A stretch of 64,000 nucleotides of DNA, from NCBI GenBank assembly GCA_050084515.1, contig CM114275.1:27652001-27716000 (forward strand). Reading direction: 5' to 3'. Below are positions 11,997-24,009 of this stretch, piece by piece. The notes beneath the pieces were generated by a model. The model was given only the letters and a program-made list of their open reading frames with translations. It ran no database searches and had not been told where the DNA came from. This DNA comes from Blasia pusilla. Lineage: Eukaryota > Marchantiophyta > Marchantiopsida > Blasiales. How positions within the stretch are numbered: position 1 is the stretch's first letter; every line of letters begins with the position of its first letter. Position numbers and translations under genes: made by a program.

Positions 11997-12958
11997 GCGA
12001 TCACGGCGTCCTTTCAGGATTTTAAGAGGCGAGGTAGTGGACCTGAGAGTAGCTCTAGAGGGTTTACGCGGAGTGGTGCGAGGTTTCGAGGATCTCCACG
12101 TGAGAGACCACCTCGATGTCCTTCCGTGTCGTCTCCAGACGAGGAGGAGCGTATAGAGGAGTATGTAAGTGATCCACTGTACACATTGAGTGGTCCTACC
12201 TAGTTGGGCGTACGAGATGGACGACCAAGGTAGAGGGTGCTGTAGGCACTATAGAGCTACACGACATCATTGCGGAGTTTAGGAGTTGGTGTGACTCACG
12301 GCAGGCTAGGAACTCTAGAGAGTTCAACCAGTTTACAGCATGGAACAGTATATTCCACCATTTAGAGGGGACACCCATGGACGATTACCATGAGTTTTCC
12401 AACAGATATGCCCAGGAGATTGAGGCATGGAGACTCTACTATGACTCATTTTATATATCATGGACAAAGCCGTTCCCAGATGAGGAGGAGGAGTCAAGAG
12501 AGGCTACTTCCTCTTCCACTAGTGACGTTTTAGGAGGGGTCACTCATACTAGAGCAGTTGCACCGTCTAGTTGGGTTCGTCCCAAGTTCAACCCTGTGGT
12601 TGAGTTCTTTGTTGAGTTGAGGGCAAGCTTCCAGGCGATATGGACGGAGAAGTTGTGGAGCATCCACCACTTCCATAGGTACCCGGGTGAGAGTTTGCGT
12701 GAGGCTTACACTCGCTTGTGTCGATTGATCAACGTCCCTCAGGGGATGACGGAGGCTCAGGCTATCCAGTCATGGTACGCGATGTTGGACCAGACCCTAC
12801 AGACACGAGTACAGAAGGGGGTGCTTCTTATGAATATCTCCCCTACGTTGAGAGATGTTTTTAGGACCACCGAGAACATTAAGCGCAACATGGCAGAGGA
12901 GAGCGTAGCCACCATGGGTTCTCAGCCAAAGCAATCACGATTGGCTGTACCACATGTG
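11997..12958 (+). pseudogene. gag of copy 1, frameshifted
   Basis: The N-terminal part (about 11,997-12,199) is Arg/Ser/Gly-rich and ends in an acidic stretch (SSPDEEERIEEYVSDP) before a TAG. A frame change then leads into a long open frame (12,173-12,958) with the capsid-like retrotransposon gag fold, including the typical HRYPGESLREAYTRL followed by RLINVPQGMTEAQAIQSW. Gag packages the element RNA into cytoplasmic particles. Family membership is judged from this motif and from its position ahead of the knuckles and pol. One frameshift separates the two halves; the main body is otherwise intact. Confidence 0.7.
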
Positions 12959-13079
12959 TAGTAACGTGGACTCTGAGATAGGTTGACTGTGGCACCACGA
13001 CCTCAAGGAGGATACCGGGAGGCCGTGCTAGAGAGACCTGCGCCTTCATACGTGGCTCAGCAGCCGCCGCCTACTATTA

Positions 13080-13255
13080 CTTGTTGGTCATGTGGTGGAG
13101 CCCATCATCAATGCGATTGCACTCGTTAGGGTCATGGACGTGGGCCTCAGCATGGAGGAGGAGATGGTGCTGCACCAGGAGGTTATCAGTGTGACTATTC
13201 TCAGAGGTACGGTCATACACGAGCTAGGTGTTTCACTTTACATCCTAAGGTACGT
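13080..13255 (+). pseudogene. Gag CCHC zinc knuckles of copy 1
   Basis: Two nucleic-acid-binding knuckles can be read in different frames. The first (from about 13,080) is CWSCGGAHHQC, shorter than the standard CX2CX4HX4C. The second, from 13,200, reads CDYSQRYGHTRARC: the spacing is standard but the second Cys is Ser (TGT to TCT). Frameshifts separate them from each other and from gag. Confidence 0.65.
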
Positions 13256-14069
13256 CCGGACCGAGGGCCAGAGAGGGCACCAGAGCAAGTAGCCGGTCCG
13301 AGTGGACTAGAGATCGTGCACCAGGTGGTCCCGTTGGGGGATGAGGAGTTGGAGTTGCCCGACATGGTGGTGGAGCTGCCCGTGGAGGAGGAAGAGTACC
13401 ACCACCTAGACGCACCGAGAGAGACGCCGGACGTGAGGCTAGGATGGCTGGTCAGATACAGCAGCTACAAGAGCAGATTGCCGCTATGGCATTGAGGTTA
13501 CCCAATGTCGGATCCGTGGCATTGACATCATATGGAGCAGCCAGAGATATGGAGGATCTTGGTTGGATGTGCGGGGTTGCCCAGATGGAGGCCACCACAG
13601 TTACAATGTCTGGAGCAGCCGCAGAGTTGGATCCACAATGAGGGGAAGCCAGAAAACATACTAGGCTTCCTCAGTCTTTCACGTTGTTCGAAGCGATGAG
13701 GACCCCATCGATGGGTCCTCATCAAAGTTCTTGGAGAGTTGGTGATATTGTTGGTGTGCAGGCACGGAGGGTGATGGGAGAAGCGAGTGCGATGACTCCT
13801 ATTGTTGATGCTCAGGAGGGGCATGTGTCGAGCACGTTGTTGGGGGCGGCCACCGTTGTGTACCGCACTCCTTTATTTTCTGCTTCCGATGTTATGATGT
13901 TGGGGGTACGCTCCTCGAGGCTTTTGGGTTGGCCGCTTCACTATGTGAGCGCGGAGTTGCAGTTCTTGCATCACGTTCAGAGGTGATTATAGAGGAGGTG
14001 ATGGACCTGCCCTTGGAGCGAATGCTCATGCCGTCCATGTCAGATTCATGGTAGGCTGCGGCTGCTAGG

Positions 14070-14510
14070 ATGGCGGAGATGCCCGCTAGACCCGTGATTG
14101 AGCATGCCATCGCTTCTCCTGGTGTTGTGTTGCTGGATAACCGAGGAGAGGTCTTCCAGTTGGTGAGTCCCAGAGGTAGAGCTTTTAGTCCGCAACGCGT
14201 CTTGTTGGATTTAGGAGCGCAACCCCTGATGTTGGGGAAAGCGTCATTTAGAGGATTGGGCTTGACGAGAGCCGACGTGGAGCGTTGTCCATTCCGGATA
14301 CAGACATTCTTGGATGGAGCAAGTACCACACAATATATCATCCGACATGAGGTCGTGGTGAGGATTTTCCCGGGATATCCTACAAATGAGCCCGTGGTGC
14401 AAGCCAAGGCGACAGTGACTGATGCAGAGTCCTACTACGTCTTGGTTGGGGTTTTCCTTGGATTACTCGGAGGAGTCAGCATCCTACAAACCAGGATGGC
14501 AGTCAGTTGA
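14070..14510 (+). pseudogene. Retroviral-type aspartic protease domain of copy 1
   Basis: This open frame of 146 codons carries the flap/active-site pattern of gypsy proteases: VLLDLGAQPLMLGKASF about 45 residues in, then a segment ending in ESYYVLVG. The active site would normally be D-S/T-G-A; here the second residue is Leu (TTG, one C-to-T step from TCG), so the catalytic triad is broken. The domain releases the polyprotein parts in a working element. A diverged second copy lies at about 19,300-19,560. The reading frame continues right into a linker that leads to the methyltransferase. Confidence 0.7.
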
Positions 14511-14878
14511 TGGGCGCCTCAGCTCATTACCTGTTTGATTCATAGGTGCAGTGATGGAGTGACGGCCAAGAGAGGTGGCGACCTTAGCAACATTTAGCAT
14601 TGCCATCACTTGGCCTAGTGATTTGATTGAAGGACATGTCCATGCAGAGGATACTCCCATTCTTGAAATTTCTATAGAGAGGAATGTCATGATAGCCGCA
14701 TTAGTTCGTGGAGGAGAGTTGCCACTTTGGGGCTCAATTGAGGAGCTTCGACGCTTAGCCACTCGAGCATGTGCAAACCGCGTGGAGCGAGGCATTTGCA
14801 ATAGAGTATGACGGGTCTGAGGAACCCAAGGTAGCAGTGAGTGCTAGGATGACACCCTTGGATACCACACTCATTGTG

Positions 14879-15847
14879 TGGTGTATCCCGGAGGAGGGTA
14901 TTTGAGTGTCAGATCTCTTTGGAGGGATTAGCATCGGGTTAGCATCTCTTTTGTAGGTAGGAGTGTGAGTGCAAGAGTAAATGTATGTGGAGAGTGATGA
15001 TGTTGCGAGGCGCATCTCACTACGATATATGGCGCAATTACGCCTACGTTTTCTCGACTTATTGTCTACGTCCGTTGTACAGGGGTACCCGAGTTCCCTA
15101 CCGAGGGATATTTCATTGCTTGGGGCGCAGGACTTAGAGCGGCTAGGGACCATTGATTTGGTCATTTCCGGTTGGCCATGTCAAGGCCAATCGAGTGCTG
15201 GACGAGGCGGCGGGTTGGCTAACACTCGGTCCAGGTTGTTTTGGGAGATGTTGAGGGTCTTACGGGAATTGCAGGAGCATCAATCTCGTTCTCCAGTCCA
15301 CATTCTCGAGAATGTGCCGATCTTAGGAGACTCCACGTCACGGGTGGTGACAAGTGCTGATCAGGTGCGTGCCTGGATCAGCCAAGTAGTGTTATTGGAT
15401 GCGGCGAGTGTAGGTTCTTGAGCCCATCGCCCGCGTCTATGGTGGACCAACTTGGTGCCCCATGCTGTATTATGGAGGGTGTATGCGAGAGTGGAGCGCC
15501 CCTCCCATTTGTTAGTGGATTCCATTATGGATCCAGGTCGTTAATCACAGGCAGTGAGGCACGATGATCGACCACTGTTGATTGTGGTCAACAGGGTAGG
15601 TAGGCCATGGGAAGCCTTGCCCAGGTTTGTGAGTTTTCCCGCTTCCTATGCATACAAGGAGTCTGGTCCTGGCTTGGTTTGGGATGACCAGGTTCAGTGG
15701 TTGGTGGAGCCCGACGTCAACAAGCATGAGCGAGCGATGGGACTTCCCACAGGTGTGACGGTAGTACCGTCAGTGTCAGAGGCATCACGACGCCATATCT
15801 CGGGTCAGGCAATGGACTTGAATTGCTTGACATGGATCCTGATCTTC
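14879..15847 (+). pseudogene. C5-cytosine DNA methyltransferase domain inside pol
   Basis: One reading frame, broken only by in-frame stops, carries the C5-methyltransferase motifs in order. Motif I (AdoMet binding) is DLFGGISIGLASLL at 14,912-14,953. Motif IV has the catalytic Cys in GWPCQGQSSAGRG, with the Cys codon at 15,179-15,181. Motif VI is LENVPILGDS, with ENVP at 15,308-15,319. Motif VIII-like DAASVGS is near 15,405. Motifs IX/X are ERAMGLPTG and SGQAMDLN (15,800-15,823). Stops at 14,903, 14,954, 14,966, 14,978, 15,419 and 15,542 disable it; there are no frameshifts. Protease lies upstream and RT follows in the same frame with no gap, so it is part of the pol polyprotein. The PCQG motif and compact length are closer to de novo (DNMT3/DRM-like) than to maintenance enzymes; that is inference. 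The family transfers methyl groups to cytosine in DNA. Confidence 0.9.
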
Positions 15848-16530
15848 CGACTACCCTACAGGTACAGTGATGTGGAGAGGGCTCTGATTCAGAGTAGGAG
15901 CCAGGACTTGGTCGGAGCAGGACTAGTGGAGATGTCGTATGGGGAGTATGCATTTGCCACTGTCATGCCGATCAAGAAGGATGTGCATGGCAACTGGACG
16001 GATAGGCGGATGTGTGGGGTTTACCAACCTATCAATCGGCATGCGAAGTCCGATAGGTATGCCATGCCCACCCCTGAGGAGATCTTTGATGCGATTGGTC
16101 ACATAAAGGTCTTCAATTCATTGGATTTGCGAGCCGGATACCATCAGCTGCCTATCAGATTGGAGGACAGGCAGAAGACGGGATTTTGGGGTATCGATCC
16201 TCACGGGAAGGATTGTTTGTACCAGTGGCGGTTCTTACCATTTGGGTTAAAGAACACCTCGATTGAGTTTCAGAGGGTCATGGATAGGATCTTGGCTGGT
16301 CAGGATTTTGCTTAGTGTTAAATTGATAACATCGTAGTCTTTAGCACCACGGTTGAGGAGCATGAGCGACATCTAGAGGAGGTGTTTTGACGATTGCAAT
16401 TACATGGGCTAAAGCTACATCCAGGCAAGTGCAAGTTCTTCTACGACCATATTGAGTACTCGGGTCATACGATATACTCAGGGAGCCTTGGTGTTCAATA
16501 GACAAAGGTAGAGGCCATCTCACGCATTCC
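15848..16530 (+). pseudogene. Reverse transcriptase of copy 1
   Basis: In frame with the methyltransferase, this gypsy RT shows PIKKDVHGNWTDRRMCGVY, LDLRAGYHQLPIRLEDRQKT and QWRFLPFGLKNTS in the expected order. The active-site YIDD is destroyed: at 16,313-16,327 the codons read TAG TGT TAA ATT GAT AAC, so Tyr is a stop and the second Asp is Asn. The thumb (LKLHPGKCKFFYDHIEYSGH) follows. A single-base frameshift occurs near 16,530. RT copies the element RNA to DNA in cytoplasmic particles. Confidence 0.9.
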
Positions 16531-16542
16531 ACGCCTACAGAT

Positions 16543-17127
16543 GTGAGCCGTGTTTGCGCATTCATGGGATTGGCGAACTTCTATCGGCGGTACGTCAAGG
16601 GATTCAATTTGATTGCAAAGTTGCTAACCTTGATGACCAAGGTGGATCACGAGTGGCACTGGGGTCATGAGGAGGAGCGAGCATTTCAGTTGCTCAAGAA
16701 TAGGTTGACGTCCGCGCCCATCTTGAGGAGACCGATCAAGGGGCGTCCTTTCCAGTTGCACACATATTGGAGCACGTTGGGCCTTGGATCGGTGCTCATC
16801 CAACATGATGATGAGGGTAGAGAGTTCGTGATGGCTTACGCTAGCCGCTCGAACAATGCTATAGAGGCGAAGTATAGCTCATATGAGAGTGAGTGCTTGG
16901 CTGCAGTATGGGTTGTCGCGCATTTTAAGTGTTGCTTATCCGGAAACCCCTTTACCATCATCACTTATCATCAACCACTTAAGTGGTTGATGGAGTTCGA
17001 CAAGCTTACTGGAAAGCTTGCGAGATGGGCTCTCTTGTTGCAGGAGTATGATTTTCACGTGATACATAGACCTGGGACGCTCAACCAAGATGCAGATGGG
17101 TTGAGCCGTAACCCATGCCCGAGTTAG
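16543..17127 (+). pseudogene. RT connection and RNase H domain of copy 1
   Basis: This open frame of 194 codons begins in the RT tail (VCAFMGLANFYRRYVKGF) and contains a gypsy RNase H: FQLHTYWSTLGLGSVL, YSSYESECLAAVWVVAHF, ITYHQPLKWLM and NQDADGLSRNP. The Asp expected in HTDWS and ITDHQ is Tyr in both places (GAT to TAT), while the Glu of YESECLA is kept. The domain normally degrades the RNA strand during cDNA synthesis. It is open but catalytically broken. Confidence 0.88.
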
Positions 17128-17469
17128 CGAGATGCAATTGGAGCTCAATGGGATGGAGAGAGTGATGAGGAGTCAGTGCCAGGATGGCACGCATCAACCT
17201 ATTTAGGCATGTTGGCTATGGAGAGCCAGAGTGTGGAGACTTCGATGGCGAGGACTAATGGAGAGTCCTTGGATCCCAAGGCCTCTGAGGAGACAATAGG
17301 TGGCCGAGATATTCATGATGATGGAGTATACTTGGAATACCTTTGTACTAGCAGCGTTGCGAGCACCGTGGGTGCTAGAGAGCGGGATCGGATCCTACAA
17401 CGGGCTAGACGGTTCCGTTCAGAGGGGACACATGTTTTGAGGGTTTGAGAGGATGGTAGAGCACGCGTA

Positions 17470-18210
17470 GTGCCACATCCTTCGTAGAGAGCACGACTAG
17501 TGCAGCATGCCCACGAGGAGTTGGATCACTTTGGGGTGAATCGGACGTACAACTTGCTCCGGATTTAGTATTGGTGGCCAGACATGCAGACTGACGTTCA
17601 ACAGTTTCTTGCTAGGTGTATGATGTGTGATCGGGTTGGAGCATCATTCAATGCTCCGACTCCACAATTGCATCCATTACCGATCATGGGCTTAGGGTAT
17701 AGATGGAGTTTTGATTTTGCAGGGCCTTTGTCTTTGACAGAGCGTCACAGTCGTTATGTGTTGGTGATGGTCGGGCACTTCTTGAAGTGTATCGAGTTGG
17801 TTGCATTGCCTTACAAAGCGAGTGAGGGAGTAGCTTATGCCTTCCTTGACATAGTGCTGAGTCATTATAGCGCACCGGCTGAGGTGTTGACAGACTAGGG
17901 TACCGAGTTTCGCGGTGAGTTCTAGGCCTTGTGTGATCAAACGCTGATTGACAACCGTATGACTTCGCAAGATCATCCCGAGGTAAATGGATTAGCGGAG
18001 AGAGTTGTGTAGACAGTGGACCTTGATGACCTAGATGTATGGATGCGAGCATGTTCTCAGAGGGCTGAGTTATTTCGGAGAGTGATGCCCATGGCGTTCG
18101 AGAACTTGGCGATTGTGCAATATTGAGATACGTTGAGGTATGCGACTATTTGGGGTGGTGGTTATCGACCAACTATCCGGAGGTTTCATCAAGGAGATTA
18201 TATCCACTTG
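17470..18210 (+). pseudogene. Integrase of copy 1
   Basis: The zinc-binding module (HAHEELDHFGVNRTYNLL, then CMMC near 17,617) precedes a catalytic core. The three acidic residues are recognisable in FDFAGP, EVLTD and GLAERVV; a TAG lies between the second Asp and GTEF, another TAG follows GEF, and a third lies after ERVV. About 235 bp present in copy 3 is missing near 18,017. The C-terminal part (ENLAIVQY, then GGGYRPTIRRFHQGDYIHL) ends at the element boundary. In working elements integrase inserts the cDNA into chromosomal DNA. Confidence 0.8.
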
Positions 18211-18214
18211 AATT

Positions 18215-18850
18215 TCCTTAATACTTTTCCTTTAAGCTCTTCTTGCAAAATCAGAACTCCCAAAATACTATGTTTGATAGATAAAACTACAAGCAAGCTA
18301 ATGATAATGCTTAGAAATATTGTAACTTAAATAAGAGAATTCTGCTTCCACATGAATAACATACTTATAAAAGGAATGACACTATCATGCTATACTATTT
18401 TAATTTTACGTCTATGATTGTGTGAAGTTAGGATGATATAAATTTGGTCTTAGAGGATCTTCAATACTAGATTTGAGACATTTTAAGAGTCCTCATAGTT
18501 ACATTATAGTTAATGTTAATTATGAGTCTCTTGTTCATGTTTCCTTACTTCCATAACACATTCGTATCATACTTGCAAATAAATTGGAAGGTATTTGCAA
18601 ACTTACCATTATGAAAATTATAGGATTTCTAAAACTACGAGTTCCGAATTTTGCACAGTACTTGCAATATTTTATTTAAGAAAATAGAATTGAATAAAAG
18701 AATCCATTAAATAGTAAGTTCGCAAATTTAGAAGAAACTGTGAACCTTATTGTTTCCCCAAAATTATACGTGTATGTCACTTGAAGAAAAGTACGATTTC
18801 TATGATTAACCAAAAAAACAATGATGGAGGTAATCGTTGTTGTTGTTATT
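18215..18850. other. AT-rich spacer between copies 1 and 2
   Basis: Element homology stops at about 18,215 and resumes at about 18,855. The sequence between is AT-rich and non-coding; no features were recognised. Confidence 0.4.
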
Positions 18851-18854
18851 ATGG

Positions 18855-20370
18855 GTGGAGCAACCACAAAGTTTGATCCATAGAGAGGGGAAGCCATGAA
18901 ACAAACCACACTTCCTCACTCTTTTACTTTGTTTAAGGCGATGAGGACTCCATCGATGGGTCATGATTAGAGTTCCCAGAGAATGGAAGTTATTAGTGTG
19001 TAGACATAATGGGCAATGGGAGAAGCAAGTATGACAACTGTTATGGCAGATGCTCCGGTGAAGCCTGTGTCGATTATGTTGTTGGGGGTGACCACTACTA
19101 TATACCTAACCCCATAGCTTTTAGCTTTTGATGTTATGATATTGGGAGGTATGCTCGCTGAGGTTTTCTGACGGGCTGCTACGCTATGTGAATGTGTATA
19201 TGGTGTAAATGCCTCACGTTCATAGGTGGTCATAGAGAAGGTGGTGGACCTACCCTTGGAGCCTATGCTCGTATCGTCCACCTTAGATTCATTGTAGGTT
19301 ATGGTTGCTAGGATGACGAAGATGCCCACTAGACCCACGAGAGAGCGAGCCGTGGTTTCTCCAGATATTGTTTTATTGGATAATCAAGGAGAGGTCATCA
19401 ATTTGGTAAGTCCAGGAGGTACAGTGTTTTGTCCATGGAGCGTCTTGTTGGATTTGAGAACGCAAGCCTTGATGTTGGGGAAGGCGGCATTTACAAGATT
19501 GGGCTTGACAATGGCCGATATGGAGCGTTTCCCATTTTGGATATAGGCGTCCTTAAATTGGATGAAGCAAATATGACGTATTTTATCACTTGACATGAGG
19601 TTGTGACGGGGATTTGACCAGGACATCCGTCATATGAGTGTGTGGTATGATCAGGGCGATAATGATCGATATCAAGTCCTATGACGTCTTGGTTAGAGGA
19701 GCAATGTTATACTCGATGGGAATTTCCTTGGATTACTGGGAGGAGTTAGTGTCCTACATACTAGGATGATATTAAGGTAATGAGAGTCTTATAATTAGTT
19801 CATTACCTATTTGATTCACGAGTGAAGTGATTGAACAACAACCAAGAGAGATGACGATGCTAGCAACATTTAACAGCGCCATCACTTGGCATGATGATTT
19901 GATTAAGGGGCAATCCATGTAGGGGACACACTTATGCTTGACGCTTTTATGGAGAGGAGTGTTAAGATAGCCACATCATTCCATGGAGGAGAGGTGCCTT
20001 TGTGGGGCTCAAGTGAGGAGCTTCAATGCTTAGCCGACAAGCACATGCAAATGGCATGCAACGAGATATTTGTTCTAGAGCATGACATGTTGGAGGAACT
20101 CGAGGTTGTAGGGAGCGCTACAATATCACCCTTGGACATGACATCGATTTTGTGGCGCATCCTAGAGAAGGGTATTCGAGTGTTGTTTTGCAAGAAGAAG
20201 GGCGCGTACCACGATACTTATACGTAGAGCTTGATGAGGTCTTGAGCCCCATCTCACTTCAACATGAAGCGCAATTACACCTTCTTCTTTCTGGACTTGT
20301 TGTCTCGTTGAGTCGTATAGGGGTAACAGAGTTCCTTATAGAGGGACATTTTTTCGTTGGGGGCGCAAGC
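18855..20370 (+). mobile_element. Methyltransferase gypsy element, copy 2 (protease to start of methyltransferase)
   Basis: The sequence parallels 13,620-15,127 of copy 1. It opens with the shared GAGGGGAAGCCA and GATGAGGACTCCATCGATGGG blocks, then carries a decayed protease (VLLDNQGEV, then SVLLDLRTQALMLGKAAF at about 19,440-19,500) and the linker (GGEVPLWGSSEELQCLA near 20,000). It ends in the methyltransferase N-terminus (PRYLYVELDEVLSPISLQHEAQL near 20,215-20,275). The motif I core is deleted between GIRV and the LQ-E-G segment. Homology stops at about 20,370 at the GGGGGCGCAAG junction, exactly where copy 3 begins on the opposite strand. Confidence 0.8.
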
Positions 20371-22560
20371 TTTTTGGATGTCTTCTTGTATAAATAATGC
20401 TTACTTCGTATCTACATTATAATTATAGCCCTTGAATACACCCTTGGTCAAATTTTGAGCTATCCTAACCTTCCAAGTACTTAACTAATTATTATGCCCT
20501 TGGTTGAAGCCACCTCATCTTCTTACATACATGGCCAAACCTTGGAGTTTTTATCTCATATATGAAGTAAATGAATAGGGATATAAACCTTCTTGTCCAC
20601 TTTGTTTTATTTCACCTATAAATGGATCCGATTCCACTAGGACCTATCTTCATATGCAAACTACAAGACACTAATTTCATGTGTTGCAAGACACAACTCG
20701 TGACTTCTCATCTAAATTTAAATAACATCACTCTTGTGTCGTTTGACAACTCCGTCACCCATACATTAATCTACAATTTATTCCTCCATTTAATTTGTAC
20801 CTACCCCATAATGGACATAAAGAGCCATACAAATTCTTTCATACATAGATGTGCTTTTAATAGACATAGATAAGAAGCGCATATTCTTCATGCATCACAA
20901 GCACTTCATGCACAAATGAATCAATCTTCTTGAATTTGTGGTTGATAAATTGTGATACCCACAATTTTGTACTTTGGAAGAAATGTATCTTTTTATTGAA
21001 CAAAGACTCTTGTACATTATGGTTTGGATTATTATAAGCAATTATGGAGAAGAACGAGTAAGATTCAAGTGAATCACGAAGCTCCTAAGACAAGGCAGAG
21101 AGATGGAAGATCAAGGATTTGCCTCATAGGAGAATCAAAAGCCGTAACAAAGTATAAAGGATCAACGCAAAGCTTAGCGAAGCTCAATGAAGCTCTGTAT
21201 ACGAAGTACTTCGCTCTTAAACAAAGCACGAAGAGCGAAGCACGAAGAGAATGAAGAATGAAGAGTTTCGTCCTCCGGAAATTCAACGGAGCGAAGCTCA
21301 GCATGATTGTGATTCGAACCGGCACATAGTTCAAACAGTTAGCATAGGAAGAAGCGCAACCCTTTGTATCAGATAGTGAGTTAGGACAATCTTGTTCTCC
21401 GGATTCCTAGAGACCATCGGAAAAGGAATGCACACCATAGATCTAGGTAGTTACAGATATTGAAGAGACACCAACTTTATCAAAATGCTTCGGATCTTAG
21501 AAACGCTCCTACTCTCGAGAATATTTAAGAAACAGGACAAAAGCTATCATTATCATTCACTCATGAAGTCCTTATGCTGTAGGAATGGTCCGAGCAAGAG
21601 AGTTGTACCCTCTCGAGCTTGTATATACTTTGAAGTCTTCCCATTCTTGATGGAGAAGTAAAGCAATCATTCATTCATTGTGATGTGCGATGCTTATGTC
21701 TGAGTATTCTTTTTGGGCCTACAGAGTGAAGAGTGAATCAGACGAACCTTTCTCATCAATGGAATAATCAACATAGAGTTGTATGAAATCTGTTTGACAG
21801 AGAGTAACGTGCCAAGACGGATTAAGTTCCGAAAGTATGAGAAGCCAACTTTATTCTTGAGATCTCTGTGAGGTTCCGAGATGTCGAGAGAACAATTTGT
21901 CTGAGCATACTTTAAATTCCACTCAAGAGAATTGAAGAAGAAAACATAGGTACTAAGAAGGATCAGACGATGTTACTGGAATGCTACATTTAAATCACAT
22001 AATCAACCACACTACTTTTACAACATAATAATCACTTTATCCTCTCTTTTCATCCAACAATGATCCTCTTGGGGATCGAACTCTACAATTGATTGTAAAT
22101 AAGAAACACTTAGACATTACATAAATTTATGATCATTAGTGTTACCATCAAACAAATCATTAAGTTGATGGAGATGCTATGTGCTACCACTCGTGGTCTC
22201 TCATTGTTGTTATCATGGAATTGGTTATAGAGATCTTTTGGGACTTGTTGGAGATCTATATATGCATGTTGATGCCCAATTCAAATAATAGTGTAATATC
22301 ATGTAGTGATATATGAAGGAATAAAAAAACTAACACAATATTCTCCCACTTCCAGAGTGAGGTTGGTATTTAGTTTCCTTGTAATTGGATTCATGGTATA
22401 TATTGTCGAAACAAAGTTGGAAAGAAGTATTCCCTCGTTGTAACCATGTCACATTCTTATGACTACTCAACAAGTTGTGTGGTACTCACATATGCATATT
22501 TGAGGTGTCGTTTGTGGCTTTGAATTCGTTCTCCTGATGAGAGTCATCAATTGCTAGTAT
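20371..22560. other. Unassigned sequence inside the presumed inversion
   Basis: This stretch is mostly AT-rich. Around 21,160-21,260 short CGAAG/CTTCG words recur, including a hairpin-like pair CTTCGCTCTT...AAGAGCGAAG. No coding domain was recognised. Confidence 0.3.
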
Positions 22561-22584
22561 GATGGAGCTCAATAAGATTCAAGA

Positions 22585-23525
<941 letters not shown>

Positions 23526-23712
23526 CGCTCCCCTAACTAGTGATTACGTCTCTCTAACTCCAAATAGGCATCTATCCCTACATACCATGACACACATCTT
23601 TAAGACTTTGAGAGATAAAAGGCCGGGTCCTCATGTGGCTTGGTTGTTAGTTGCCTTCTTTTCATCCATATCACAAATACAAGTCTCGATTTACGACTAT
23701 CTAATATCTATT

Positions 23713-23847
23713 CTATGTATATATGGGGCACATCCATCGTCATCGAGGAACCCTAATAAGAGGTGGCCTTAGATATGCTATGTGATACCCTCTTGAACAC
23801 CCATCATAGACTAGCATAATCGTTGCATCACATAACATACATTGCAA
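23713..23847 (-). pseudogene. PHD-finger-like C-terminus of the gypsy polyprotein
   Basis: On the minus strand, downstream of the GDY segment of integrase, one frame reads LQCMLC, then MLVYDGCSRGYHIAYLRPP, then a VPR-stop-RWMCP segment, and stops three codons later at TAG (23,713-23,715). Spacing and flanks (C-x2-C, D-x-C-S-R-G-[WY]-H, L-x-P-P, W-x-C-P) match a PHD finger. Three expected zinc ligands are Tyr, each one G-to-A step from a Cys codon. PHD fingers usually read histone H3 tails, so a role in targeting integration is plausible, analogous to the chromodomain of chromoviruses; that is inference. Copy 1 ends before this point. Confidence 0.65.
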
Positions 23848-24009
23848 AAACTGATAAGCTTGAATTAACTCTACCGTCATTTTAAGAATCTAACATTGCT
23901 CATAGTTACGCATATGGTCCTTCCAAATCATACTAATTTGTTCCTTCCAATAAGTGAACATCAAATGGCAAGACATCACATACTCTTAAGATGGTGCTTC
24001 CTACGATCA

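Larger units (their letters stand above)
9840..18215 (+). mobile_element. Ty3/gypsy element encoding a DNA methyltransferase, copy 1
   Basis: Domain order from left to right: LTR-like repeat (9840-10400), GC-rich leader, gag (11,997-12,958), CCHC knuckles (13,080-13,255), protease (14,070-14,510), C5-cytosine methyltransferase (14,879-15,847), RT (15,848-16,530), RNase H (16,543-17,127), integrase (17,470-18,210). Protease before RT and integrase last is the Ty3/gypsy order. Homology ends abruptly at about 18,215, so the C-terminus and 3' LTR are missing. About 235 bp of the integrase region present in copy 3 is missing near 18,017. Most lesions are single stops; frameshifts are few (near 12,200, 14,790 and 16,530). 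Confidence 0.85.

Noticed and set aside
14903-15544. Idea that the in-frame stops of the methyltransferase are read through or recoded
   Set aside because: Six stops of all three types together with loss of RT, RNase H and protease active-site residues indicate ordinary decay.
21290-21340. GGTTCGAATC on the minus strand, resembling a tRNA B box
   Set aside because: The flanking bases do not form a T-stem, and no A box or acceptor stem could be placed around it.
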